Below are positions 22,088-34,800 of a DNA stretch of 64,000 nt, in pieces (position 1 is the stretch's first letter; each line of letters begins with the position of its first letter). Both the position numbers and the translations under genes were made by a program. Origin of the DNA: Hofstenia miamia (Eukaryota > Xenacoelomorpha > Acoela > Hofsteniidae). The DNA is taken from the NCBI GenBank assembly GCA_900660155.1, contig CABFPE010000040.1, positions 1,406,067-1,470,066 on the forward strand, in the 5' to 3' direction. Under the pieces are notes generated by a model, which was not told the origin of the DNA, made no database searches, and saw only the letters and a list, made by a program, of their open reading frames with translations.

Positions 22088-23240
22088 CAGTACTGGAAAT
22101 ATGTATTCGACCACTTTGCTATTTTGAATAAATAATGAACATTCATTGGATAGAGTGTGCCTAAAATTATACTAAGTGTTACTTTGATTAAGAAAGGAAA
22201 ATTTTTATGTCTAATACCATAAAATATGTTGAATAACAATTGGCTATTAATTTTTATTCAAAATTGGAAAACTTGTATTGGAAAAATGTATTCGGCCACA
22301 AGAAAAAATTTTAACAAATGTCAAATCCGAAAAACGTAAATTCAAAATAAGATACATAAATTAATAATTGATGCATTATAAGCATTTAGCAACAAAATTC
22401 TCTCTTCTAATATTTTGTAGGGTGTCCCTTTGAGTGAATAACAACTTCAATGTGATCAGGGATTAAAGCAAAATCTCTTTAAATAAAGCTGTTAGGAATG
22501 GCATAAAAGTCTTTCTTTATTGTGGTTCACAGCTCGTTTTCAGTGTGAAGAGTATGCTGTCCAATTCGATATTTGACCTCCTCTTTCCACATATTTTCCA
22601 TAATGTTAAGGTCTGGAGACTTGCCAGGCCAATCTGCAAGGATAGCCACCTTATTATTGTGGAGGAAATTTTTCATTTCTTTTGAGGTATGACATGGAGC
22701 ACCATTCTGCTGATATATTGATCACTTGTAAGGAGTGGCAAGAGTTCCTTTTCTATAATCCGAGCATATTAAAAGCTTAGGAGAGTACCAGTGATATGAA
22801 TAATCTTGCGAAAGCCACACTTCCATATTGCACCCCATACTATTACAGACTTCCCACCATAATTCATGGCAGTCCCCCGAGTAAGTTGAGGCAATAATCT
22901 AAACTTCTGCCCAGCTGGTCTCTTTATCAACATTCTTTTCGATGAGTATAGCTCAAATCTTGACTCATCTTAAAATAAAAAAAGACCAATGTTCAGATGA
23001 ATTGTCTCTCATTAAATTGGCCCAACTCAATCTGCGTAATCTTTGCTTTGAGGTTAAGAATGGCTTTCTGGAAGCCACGAAAGTTCCAATTGGGTACTTC
23101 TTCAGGATGCTTGGCACAGTTCTTGCTTTCACGAAGTGACCATCAGCCCATTCCTTGCGAAATTTTTGAGAGTTTTGTTGCATTGAAGGAAGCGATTTTT
23201 TCAGAATTTTGTAAAATGTATATATAAAAATGTTTAATAA
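22088..23240 (-). pseudogene. Tc1-like DNA transposon, DD35E-type spacing, second Asp is Asn
   Basis: The left end, CAGTACTGGAAATATGTATT after TA (22086-22087), is repeated in direct orientation at 22275 as GTATTGGAAAAATGTATT, about 185 bp further in. That is an IR/DR end as in Sleeping Beauty relatives. The minus-strand protein reads KKYPIGTFV and RRLSWANLM, then DESRFELYSSKRM (first Asp), NYGGKSVIVWGAIW, QQNGAPCHTSKEM and PDLNIMENMW with the Glu. The second catalytic residue is Asn, and 35 residues separate it from the Glu. The N-terminal helix-turn-helix part and the right inverted repeat are missing, and there are several stops. The copy is dead. Confidence 0.85.
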
Positions 23241-23290
23241 ATTGTTATTATAGGCTTCGAAAAAAGTTCCTTTTAATTCATTGTAGATTA

Positions 23291-24780
23291 CACTGTGTAA
23301 CACAACATTTGTCCACCATTTAAAACCCCTTTTTTGTCAACATAAGTTGTGCACTGACAGAAATGAGTGCTGACGAAGTTCAGACTTCATTTCTGCATTA
23401 ACTAGATAAGTTTGTTAGATTTTTTGAATTTTGTAAAATTTTACATGCGATTTGTAGCATCTTTTTCACAATCTGAATATAAACAACAGAATTTCTGTTA
23501 AATCATGATTTCACTATACTGTCCTTTAAAGCGATCCTCAAATGATTTTACATCTTGGTAAAACCGTTTACCTTGCTCTTCCAAATAGTCACCCATATTA
23601 TTTTAAACTCATCTACGTGAGAGTGCAATACGTAGAGTTTTAGTGACATCCTGCAGCCCATATTTTCATATGCATCGACAAGTTCCAACAAAATTTCTTT
23701 GAAGTTTTCTGCTTTCTGGTTTCCCAGAAATCCTTCAACTACTGCAATAAAGCTTTTCCAAGCTCTCATCTCACCTACATATAACTTTTGAGAAAAACTG
23801 TGGGACTTCATGAGTTGTTTTATTTGAGGGCCAACAAAAATTCCGGCTTTAACATTCGCAGCTGACAACTTCGGAAACAACTCTTGCATGTGCTTAAATG
23901 TATCACTCTCTGGGTTTAACTTCTTCACAAACTGCTTAATAAGACCAAGTTTAATGTGAAGAGGGGGCCCTACTAATGGTGTTTGCTTTACATTATGAGC
24001 CCCAATATCATAACTGGATCTAAGAGGCCAATCTACCTTATTGTAGTGAAGTGATGTATTTCTGCTATCCCACAGACAGAGGTAAAAAGGTGACTTAGTG
24101 AAGCCGCCTTGGAGTCCCATTAAAAAGGCCACCATCTTGTAATGGCCAATGACCTCCCAATTGTACTGGGTGTACTTAAGAGCACTTAGTAGACTTTTTA
24201 CGTTCTCTTAATTCTCTTTCATGTGCACTGAATGAGCCAAAGGAATGGAAGGGCACTTGTTTGTATTATGCAGCAACACCGCTTTGAAACTCCTTGATGA
24301 GCTGTCAATAAAGGGTTGCCAATCAGAGGTAGCGCAAGGATTGCCTATGGCTTCAAAAAGTCCTGTTACGTCATGACAGAAACACAAACCATCTGTAAAG
24401 GAAAAAAGTCGAAAAACCACGATATCTTTTTCTTTGGGATGTGATGCGGACGCCGTCGTCAAGCAAGTCCCATTGCTTTAGCCTCGATATTAAAAGTTCG
24501 GCATTGGACTTTGTCAGAGACATCTCTCTGATTAGGTCGTTCATGTCTTCTTGATTTGGGTAATATGGACACCTTTCATTTCCTCTACAGCGCCGATGAC
24601 ATGTAATAGATGGTGACGATGATTCACCTGCTTCTATTTCAGAGTCATCAGATTTTTCCTCTTCTGCACATCATTGATTTCTTGGGGGAGGTTGCGGTAC
24701 AGGGAGGTCAGAGGTATTATGAGGAACAGACGCAATAGAAGATAGAATATCTGCATGCACCATTAGGGAGCATTTTTTCC
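23291..24780 (-). pseudogene. Second copy of the CACTG transposon, larger transposase remnant
   Basis: The left end CACTGTGTAACAC is preceded by TTA (23288-23290), as at 11117. The minus strand encodes, in order: an acidic N-terminal region with CPYYPNQEDMNDLIREM; RLKQWDLLDDGVRIT; DGLCFCHDVTGLFEAIGNP; FIDSSSRSFKAVLLHN; PLAHSVHMKEN; YKMVAFLMGLQGGFTKSPF; LCLWDSR; PLHIKLGLIKQFVKKLN; and VKAGIFVGPQIK, MRAWKSFIAVVEGFLGN and GCRMSLKLYVLHSHVDEF. This is a protein family I recall as widespread and uncharacterised in arthropod and cnidarian genomes. One TAA (24205-24207) lies between two halves of the same frame, and a frame change lies near 24410. The C-terminal RFHQ block, seen at 11500, is absent here, and no right end was found. 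Confidence 0.75.
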
Positions 24781-27700
24781 TTTTCTTCGTTTTGTTGGAT
24801 CCATGCAGAAGTAGCAATCGTAGTAATGATCAAGTGAGTGAACAAATGCGAGGTGAAGTACCGCGAAAATCGTTGAAAATTGACCCTAAAAATAGATTTC
24901 AAGACCTTAGTTTGTAAAACTTTTAATAATTTGTCGAAAATTGTTTGATTTATCAATTTTGAAAACCTGACGAGGAGGGACATTCCAACATGCCCCCTTG
25001 CGCACGTCACTGCCTTACTACACTTCTATCTCCTTAGTTTCCAGAATTTCACATTTAAACTTAATAAGATATATCCAAAATTTCTAATAAGTGTACAGAT
25101 CAGAGGTGCCAATTATGGCATGGTACCATGCCCTTTTGTACCATATTATGAATACAAGAATGATATGGGAGAAAATAAAATAAATAATATGGCCATTATA
25201 GATGGTAAACTTAAAAATATGGTCATATTGAAAATCCATAAATTTTTTGCGATATATACAGAATTTATACTCTAGTAAATACTTTTGGAAAATTTAGCAA
25301 ATATTTGCCAAATAATTGGATACAAATGCATAATTTTTATAATTGCAACATTCCAAATGTTTCTTAAATATTTGCCAAATAATTGCCAAATTATCCAAAT
25401 TTGTACAATTTGTACATTCATTAATCTAAAGCTTATTTGAATAAATAAACGTGTACGCAGTGCATAATAGACTCTTTCAAACATTTTATGATGATTATGT
25501 AAAAAAATCAAAATTTATTCTGTAGAGATTCCATTCTCAGTAATGAAAACTGTTTTAAATTTGAATTGCCCAATGAACTACCAAAATGTCACCGTGGATT
25601 GCAATTCGCTATTTTTTGTATGTGGACTCCAGTAAAATCAATGGACCCCTGTTCAGAACAACTGCTTTAGATTATTAGCCCTTAACCCTATCGCAAACCC
25701 TAAAAACGTGGTTATTTTTAGCTAATTCTTACCAGTTCCTCAATTGTTGAAGGTTCCTTATGCTCTTAAAGTAAGTCCATATTCATTAAAAGCCCTTATT
25801 GGTAAATTTTTCACGTGGATTGACTAAACAACACCAGGTTAATTAAAAGCAACCATAGCTCGAACTTCAAACTATTGCTTTATTTGTAAAGTTTCGTATT
25901 ACAATTCAAGTGATATTTAAATTTGATGATTTTATTTTGATGTAATTATTGCTTTACTTTTGCCATAATTGTTTGCACATTATTAATGTTGCTGCTATTA
26001 AATTTAAAGTTGTTCAAAAATGATTTTTTCAATATTTTAAAATAAACCTACAATTGATTGCAAATTAACTTGATGTAAAGAAAAGGCCTAATAATATATA
26101 GTATGGGCTTAATAAACTTTTTAACTGCACATGTCTTCAATTGTCAGAGTTCTTTTGCTAACTGTCTTAATAAAGCAAAATGATTTCCACTGTAATTGTT
26201 TTCAAATTATATCCAAATGGATTTCATCTGAAATTATTAATTATTAAACAACGGATGTTCCCGGTTGAATTGAAGGCGAGAGATCTTTATTTTCAGCAGG
26301 CTTTTTAACTTGCTAATTTTTGCCCCAGGCGATTTGATGTTAATCGGAGCAGGAAATTCAAATAGAAACGTTAAAAGTTCCTGTTTATATACCTTAGTTG
26401 TCTTTGAATAATTAATTAATTCCAAATATTGCTTAAGTGATAGTAATTTTCGAGATTTTGTTCTTACTGTTACAGCCCATGCGCACTTTTTTCAAGAATT
26501 TCTTTAAAATAGGTTCTGGTTGGATTTGTAGGTTATAGTAAATTTTTTCCAAATATTTAGTTTAGCAGAATATTTTACAGTATATCTTCGGTTTTCCTTC
26601 ATCAAAACCTATGGATATATCCATCAAGACTTCCATTTTAAAAATATTTATAGTCGTTATAGTTAAAAATAGTGTGTAAACAATAAATAATAACTATTTT
26701 AACCATAATTTTTCTTGTCTGATGCATCAAGGTTTAGCAAATATATTGCAGGAGTCGAAATATGGCCTTACTCAAAGTGCCTTATTCAAGTATATTTGTA
26801 CCCTTTTCTTAACAACTTGCTTATTGATCCCAATCACGGCAACCAAATATCCATTTTTGGTTTATTCCACTGCCAACAAGTTAGTTTTGTAAGCATTGAA
26901 TGAATTGTGGTGTTTGTCAAATTACACTTTGGCAGTAAGTTGCATATTACGTGAAAGGCAAAATTTAAAATTCAGAGTAATGCAAAATTTTTTTATCAAA
27001 AAAATATTTGGCTTCAGTTCATTATTGTTTGAAAATCGGGAGTCAAAAATACTTTTGAGGTCTTTATACGTATTTTATATAACCTAATTTAATGTCGATA
27101 GCATGAGGTGTTGTAGATTTTCTGCTCTTGATTAAATGGTATGTGTGTCCCATGTCTAAATTGGTCAGTTTCTCTCAATTGTAACGGGTTGAGATTAAAT
27201 TTTTTAAATAAATGCAAAACACAATTCTTTTGTTGACTATTATCAATATCTAAATATAAAAAATCGTGTGGTGCAACCATCATGAATTTATTATTCAGAC
27301 CTAATGTTATTTAACTAACCTATCAATGGCGTATCCCAGGCTTCATATGAAATGTCCCATTCACATTTCCAATATTGATATTATTGTGTAAAATATTTAA
27401 CAAGCTTTAAAATATTAAAAAATTCAGAAAAAATGATATCATTTTGCAATTTATTGATAATTCCTAGAGTTTCAGCACACTATTGATCACTCCAATTGTT
27501 CATCACTGAAATGTCACCTCTAACAGAAAATCCTGTCTATGTTTCTGCAGTAATTTATCATTATTGAAATTTTGTTGTAATTTAATTAGCATTTTCCCAA
27601 CAACCATTTTTCAACAGACAATATCTATGAACATCTGACAACAATGTTACCTTGCTTGTCATTACTACATCTAAATTCATTTGAGATCATATATGTATAG

Positions 27701-28298
27701 TTTATCATCAATTTGAACTGTTTTTGGTATATCCAAGCCGTTTAAGTGTTATGATGTCCATAACAGTTATATCCAAATATTGAAGTGAAAATTTTTTAAT
27801 TTTTTTAACAGTGAAGAAATTCATTTAACTCTCATATTGCTAAAATTGATGTCCATTAAAAAAACTATGACATTTCAATCATGTATTATGTTTAAACTTA
27901 AGGCAATATTAAAATTGGCTTAGTCTGGGAAAATAAATATTTGTAAATATGAAATATTAGCAAATAAAATTTATTGCATCAACCAATTCCAACCTGATTT
28001 TGTCCTTTTAGAACAAATTTAACTTAGTTGTGGCCCTAATTTTATAAGACATAAAATTTCTTCAATAAATTTCAACAAAGACTTTTTTCTTAATTCAATT
28101 GATAACCCTGAGAATAATTTAAAAACATCTGTCATCATGAACTACAAGTAAGTAGAATATCTTGAAATTCAATGTTCAGAAATACATGTCGTTAATATTT
28201 CTTAGTACATCCACAGTCGCTCATACTTGTTATTTTAAATGAATAAAACAAAAATAAGTAATACAACAATTACAATTTCTTACAGAAAATGAGATGTC
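24781..28298. other. Non-coding, no gene recognised
   Basis: Short frames only. CAGAGGTGCCAATTATGGC near 25100 resembles a hAT end, with no partner found. The interval precedes exon 1 of the transporter gene, so its promoter may lie in the last kilobase, but no element is identifiable by eye. Confidence 0.4.
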
Positions 28299-28339
28299 AT
28301 ATATATATATATATTTATATATATATATATATAAATATA
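28299..28339. repeat. (TA)n microsatellite
   Basis: Alternating TA with two short breaks, about 150 bp upstream of the transporter's first coding exon. Confidence 0.9.
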
Positions 28340-28492
28340 AATGGGTTGAAACAAATGACTTCTGCTATTTTTGTATAAAGAATCTGTTTACCAATCAAGA
28401 AATGATCAATTACGAATTTAATTTAAATTTTGATTGGCTGATTTCTTATTCAATTTTTGAATATCCTTAATACACTATGCACATGATTTTTG

Positions 28493-28816
28493 ATGGATTT
28501 AGAGGAAGCACTTGCATTCTTGGCCGAGAAAAAACTATGGCACTTCCTGATATTCATAACTATTGCTGCTTTCGACATACCATTTGCATTCAATTTGATG
28601 TCCCCGTCGTTTTTAGCAGGTGAACCCAAAAGTTATCGTTGTCTTGGTAACAAAGCTTTTGGGTACATTACAGAAAACAGTTCTTACGACTTTGATATCG
28701 CGAGTGATCAGTGCAGCTTTAATGTCTCTCTGTATAATGAAAGCATAAGTAGGTCTGAAGCTTGTGACTATTTCGAGCATAGCAAAGAACCTTTCGGGAA
28801 AACTGTAATAACTGAG
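28493..28816 (+). CDS. Transporter exon 1 (residues 1-108)
   Basis: Encodes the N-terminus, TM1 (FLIFITIAAFDIPFAFNLM) and most of the large extracellular loop with its cysteines and N-glycosylation sequons. It ends ACTGAG before GTAAGA, phase 0. Confidence 0.92.
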
Positions 28817-31800
28817 GTAAGAGTCAAATTCCTATTAAATATATACATGTAGTTGTTCATGCAAATGTCACTAAATATTTTCATATCATTAAAACCGCTC
28901 ATTTTATCATACAGACAAGGCATGCCAATATCAATCATAACTAATAATTTTATTAATATTAATTAATCTTAATTTAGACAATTTAATTAAATAATATAAA
29001 TTTTCGCCAGATAAGTTTTTATCAAAATAATTTACAGAATTTTCACCTTTCTAAGTCATCCAATTTTGCCTATAAAAATGAAATATTAAGAAATTGTATA
29101 TTGAGAAAGTTTATATTTTAAGAACCAGGAATGTTCAATTCTTCCTGATGCACGACCACTATCTGATCAGAAATAGTTTCAACTGCTCTATCAGCCCTCA
29201 TTATCATCTGTTTTAATTTGTTTCATTCTTTGAAGAGACATCTAAAGATGACTTGAGATAACCAACTTTTATCAGCTGACCTACTTGTGTCAAATAGATT
29301 GATAGTTTGTATTTGAGAATTGATGAGTGCTTCTAGCATAATGTGTAGCAGGAATTTGGACACAGACTTCACGGCATTCCTCACCTTTGAAGGACATAAA
29401 GTCCAAAGATTTTTTCGTATTTAAGAGTTAAGCTAATACTAAATAAATGACAACAAACGAATATTGAAAATCAACACTAGTCAATGTCTCGAAAAAATGC
29501 TTATAAGTTGCAGTAAAATAAATGAAAATCCCTGACATTATTACTAAAATAGTTAAACTAAAGGATTTTTTAGAAAATTTACAACAAGCATAAAATCGCA
29601 TGATATTATTCAACATCAAAACTCAAAAACGGAACCAATTGCATATTCTTATGTATCACATTCTATAAATCACTTTATACAGTAGATGTGAAAAGAACGG
29701 AGTTATCACTAACTGGACTATTATAGATTTACCTGTTTCAATGTACAAGTAAAAGAAATAAAGTTACATCAATTATGTTAACAATAAGCGCATGAAATCG
29801 AATTAATGCTGCTACCTAAAATCGGAACTACTTCAAAAACTAACCTTCGTGAATATGAATCCATCATTTTTTGTGTAGGCTTCCGGATTTCGACTGCACA
29901 AATGTACTTAACCAAAACTATGGAAGTTCGATGTCTCTGACTTGTAGTAAATTTTAGAGCTGCGTACAAAATATTTGAATAAAAAATTGAAAAATTGTAC
30001 AATAGAAAAAAGGGAACATTTCCCAATAATAGCACTAAAGTGTTTCAATAAATGACGACAGTGCTCCTTCTAACCAGGAAGGGAATTGAAAATATGAACC
30101 GTTTTCAATAAGAAGGCGTCAGTCAAATGCTCTAATGATTCAAAGTTTTAATTCTAGGATATCAAATACTAATAAAACAAATATTTACTGTATTAAGAAA
30201 CACTCGTGCAAATGTCCTAGTGATGATGCAGAACTGGATCAAACAGATTCTGTGAAAGCTTTAATTTCATAACGCCTTTCATATAGAAAAAAAGAAATAA
30301 TAGATTGTTTAAAAAACAGATGGCTATTTGAAATTCAATTTTAAAAATGTCACAAAGGCTTTCTAAATATACTATTGACTACATTATGCATTGTCTGTAT
30401 ATTTATGCATTCCAAGGGGTCATGTAGTCAACATCAGCTTTGACCTGGGATAATGCTGAATTCATCTATCCCGAACAGACCAATTCTGCACACCGTTGTA
30501 TGGAGTACAATAAAAAAACCAACTCGTTCGTGATTTTATGGTTTCATGCACACGCATAACTGCAAAATTGAGTAATCATGGTGATTCATTTGCCGAGATA
30601 TTTCGAGAAGCATCGAGGCAGGAAGAAAGTGTTAAAGATTTTGTAATTGTGTAAATTGCTTTAGGAAGTTGCTGGAAATCTACACTGATGCATACCAATT
30701 AATTAAAACACATAATATTGAAAGTAAATTGAAATATTTAAGCTCAAAACGGTGTCCAAAATTTTTAAAACGGCATAGATCAAAAACGTCTGAAAGTGGG
30801 TCTAATTAACAGAAAACTGGAAGTGAAGGTAGATAATAATATAGAAGGCAGTGATTATGATCATACTGATTAATGTGCTACTAGAATGAGTAAAATCAGA
30901 GAATGTAGCAAATCTAATTTTGTACAAAATTATTTGTAAATTTGCGTTAGGGATTCATTTGCAAAAATGATTGTAGACATCATTCACAATAAATGCGTCC
31001 AAAAGCAACATGGCCTGCAACCAACATCATTTGAAATATAATATATTTACTACATGATATTTTAAACAGCACAGATTTAATAAACTATTTATGCATGTTT
31101 TTATGGAAATCTATAGGACTTAGTATACACTAGGGCTAGTTTGAAACAAAAACTTATTTGCATTCATTTTATCCTATCCGGATTTATCCGGATTAACTGC
31201 CGTATTTTTGGAGTCGTACCTTCTCACATATTTCATACATAATTACTTCTGCGGGTATATGTCAACGGTAAGTCAACCAGAAGTTTTTTGGTCAGATATT
31301 CCCCTAAGCAACGTCTATCTGTGAAAAATTTTAGCCTCTATATTGCCACCGCATATTTGCCCGTTTATCATGAAAATGAAATGTTTACTGAAAGTTACTA
31401 AAAATTTAAGCGAGGAAACTGATTTCAAAACATTTTTTTCTATCTGTGACTGTAAGGCAACATACAACATTTACATCATCATTGCTTAAGCAAAATCTAA
31501 ATTTATTGATAATATAACTGCAGAACAAGAAAAATATTTCTCTGGGTACACAAGTTGCAGGAATGCGAGGCACGTTGACAGCAAAGTGAGATAGAAAAGT
31601 ATTTGTGTAAAACAGTCAATCGTAATGCAATTAAAAACTTGGGAATTAGTTCTACATCTCTCTACATATTTTGTTGAAAAGGTTTGCAATTTATTGATTA
31701 TGGGAGTAAATTTCAAAATTGACACAATGCATGAAGATTTTGAAACACTATTATGACACTACAGTGGTTGCTAAGGTTAAAAAAAAATAATGCTATTGTA

Positions 31801-34800
31801 ATTAGGGCCGGTTTCAGTCTATAATTTCTAATATAGATTTTATCTGGATTTAACTAGATCTCCATTTTATGCTGCCTTGTCCAGAAGTATTCGGATTTAT
31901 CTCACCCTGATTATCCTGTCCAGACTTAGCCATAACACTGTTTTTAAAATAATAATACTGAGCGGCAGGTATAGCTGCCCATAAAATGTACATCCTGGTG
32001 CAAAAATATACCTTACAATGCAAACATTTTCGTCTTCAAACGGTTAGCTAATTGTTCGGTATTCTCAATACGAATAGTTTAATTGCAATAAGCAACAATT
32101 TTGTAAAGTAAAAATGTCACTGGACTGTAATTAATGAATACTATGCTGGGTCAATGGCATTAAACTACTGATAAACATTTACTGCAATTGATTTTTTGAT
32201 TTTTACTAACAATTCGATATTTATTATTGACAAACGTATAAATTAGAGGTTAGTGCGGTACAGGTTTTGTAAAATTATTTCCACCGCAGAGAAAAAACTT
32301 TACCGCAGTGACCGTTTTTTTACCGCGAACCACCGCATTGAATGAAATTTTAGATACCGCAAAATTGTCGATTTTTATTTTTGTAAGAAAAGTTAAGTAT
32401 ATCTGAATTTTTTTTAGGGTTATGGATAATTCGTAGAAAATTCTAAAGACAATTTCTTAGATATTCTGTCAATTCATTCAATTTTGTTAGAGTAGTATCC
32501 TACTTGAAATATGCAAAAAATTACTTTTGATATTTTGTATATGCAATCTATTAATTTTGATTAAGAAATGGTTTTCAGAAATACTTAGAGATTTTCAAAC
32601 TTAAAGCAAAATACATTCATTATCTGAATAACTCTTATGCCACCGCAAGTTGCTTTAGTTTTACCGCTAACCAACGCATTTGTGTAAATCGCTACCGGGG
32701 TGCACCGCACCGCACTCATCTCTAGTATGAATCAAATTTTATATATTTTTGACAGAATATTTTCACATAATAACTTTTATGCAATATAATTTTTGTGAAT
32801 ATAACCATAGCAATTTTAAAGTTAATATAAACTTAACTATATATCTCAAACTATATTACCTAACTTGTTAAGCTATTCCAATAACTAATTTTAGTTGACA
32901 CCAGTACACAGTTCAAGGAATATGACACTAAATTTTAGGACTTTATTTCGTTTTTTTATAATTAAATATTTTACTTCTTGAAGATAGTGTAGAGGAATTA
33001 TTAGAAACACCGAAGAGAAATGTTTTAGTTTGGCACCTGATTGTTGTGGTGGATGTGCTTCATAATGTAAAACAGTTTCGCAAAGCTCAAAATGTGTTTT
33101 AGTTTTTTGAAATAGTTCAACAAATTGTCTGCCTCTTGAAACATTTGAACATTAATTAAAAATTATAATGTTCCTGCAAAGTTTTTGTGATGTACTCATA
33201 CAAATAGCATTAAGAATACTCATTGAAAAATTTTAGTTAAAATTTATCACAGACTTCAAAAATTTCAAAAAATTAAAATTTTCTCCTAAAATAAATATGA
33301 AAAAATGATGAATCAGCGTACAGAACAGTGCCTTCAGAATAAGTATAAATTTTCAAATATACAAAGAATATTCCCAAGCTATCCATGACATTTTCAAGCA
33401 TAAAAATCAAAATTTAAACAGCTAAAAATTTAAAGTTCAAACTCAAGCAAAATTCTAAATTTCATTTTTGTAATATTTTTAATAATGAAATATCTATGTT
33501 ATTCGAAAAGATGTTGCTGAAATGGTTGGTAGTAATGTTACTCTTTACCAACATTTTTCAATAATTTTAGGCTTTTCGTTGTAATGTAGAAACTCTTAAA
33601 ACAAGAATAACTTACAACACAAATTCCGATACCTGTTAGTGATGAAGGCTTTATAAATCGTATCTTTCGTTCATGGAGACTAAAACTGGAGTATTAACTA
33701 GCTTAATTAAAAAAGTTCAGTTTTCTTTCAACTTTTTTCTACGTACAATGTTTCAAGCCTTTTGTGGATTCAGATCAAACTTATCTGAATACTGCTGATA
33801 TTTTCAAATTAAAATTGGAAAGGGATCAAGTTCCAAATGCATGTTGTCAAACTTTGAACACCGTGGCCGTCCACCAAAATTTATCTATTTCACTTTTTTG
33901 TAAAGCAAAAATGAAAATTTTCAAAAATAGTTTTTTTAATGACACTAGAATGAAATATTAACAAGTAAAAAACTAAATAAATTTTTTTGTTAACGAAGCA
34001 AGTAAAATTTCTATATTTAATATATAAAATTTTCTGTTCAGAGATTTTTTGAAGTGTTTGCCATTCATTTTTTGAAATACACTTTTTACACTAAAAATAA
34101 AATGTAGAATTGAAGGAATGTGTTTCTCATAATTGTGTATTTTTTAATGTTTTTTTAAATATCTTTTAGAATTAAATGTATATGTGATGAACCTAAATTA
34201 TATGTGTAAGCGTCATGGAAATTTTTCCAAAATAGTTTTAAGAACAAACTACTAAGGTGTCACTAAATGAATCAGGGAAACATCTCCACGTTTATACACA
34301 AAAATACCCAACTCTGCATTTTTAATTGTTTTTTGAAACTTTAAGCTGTATTTATTATTATTTGCCTACCTACATAAATATTAAAACATGGAATCTTAAT
34401 GTTTCTTTAAAAAAACACTGAGAAAAAGAGAATACATTTTCTTATCTAAACATCACATTCAATTGCGTATAAATTAGAAATTCATAAAACTGCAAATTAA
34501 ATCCAGTCATATAAGCTTTTTGATGATATCAATGTATTCATATCTTTCTGATTTTCTTCACAGCGATAATGATCCCTTCGTACATTTAGCTAAAAGTTTA
34601 ATAAGATTCCGAAGTGTTAATAATTTCGCGAACTTTACAAATACAAATTGTTTGCTCACATTTTCAAACATTTCTGTCAAGCCTATTAGGAACTTTGGAA
34701 ATTCTTGGTTATGGACATATCCATGGGCAAGTGTACTTCCTTATAATGGTGAGAGTTAATGATAACTACAAACCTGTTTTACGCTGCGGTATTAGAGATC

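Noticed and set aside
22942-23227. Plus-strand frames of 65-76 residues
   Set aside because: They are shadows of the minus-strand Tc1-like transposase.
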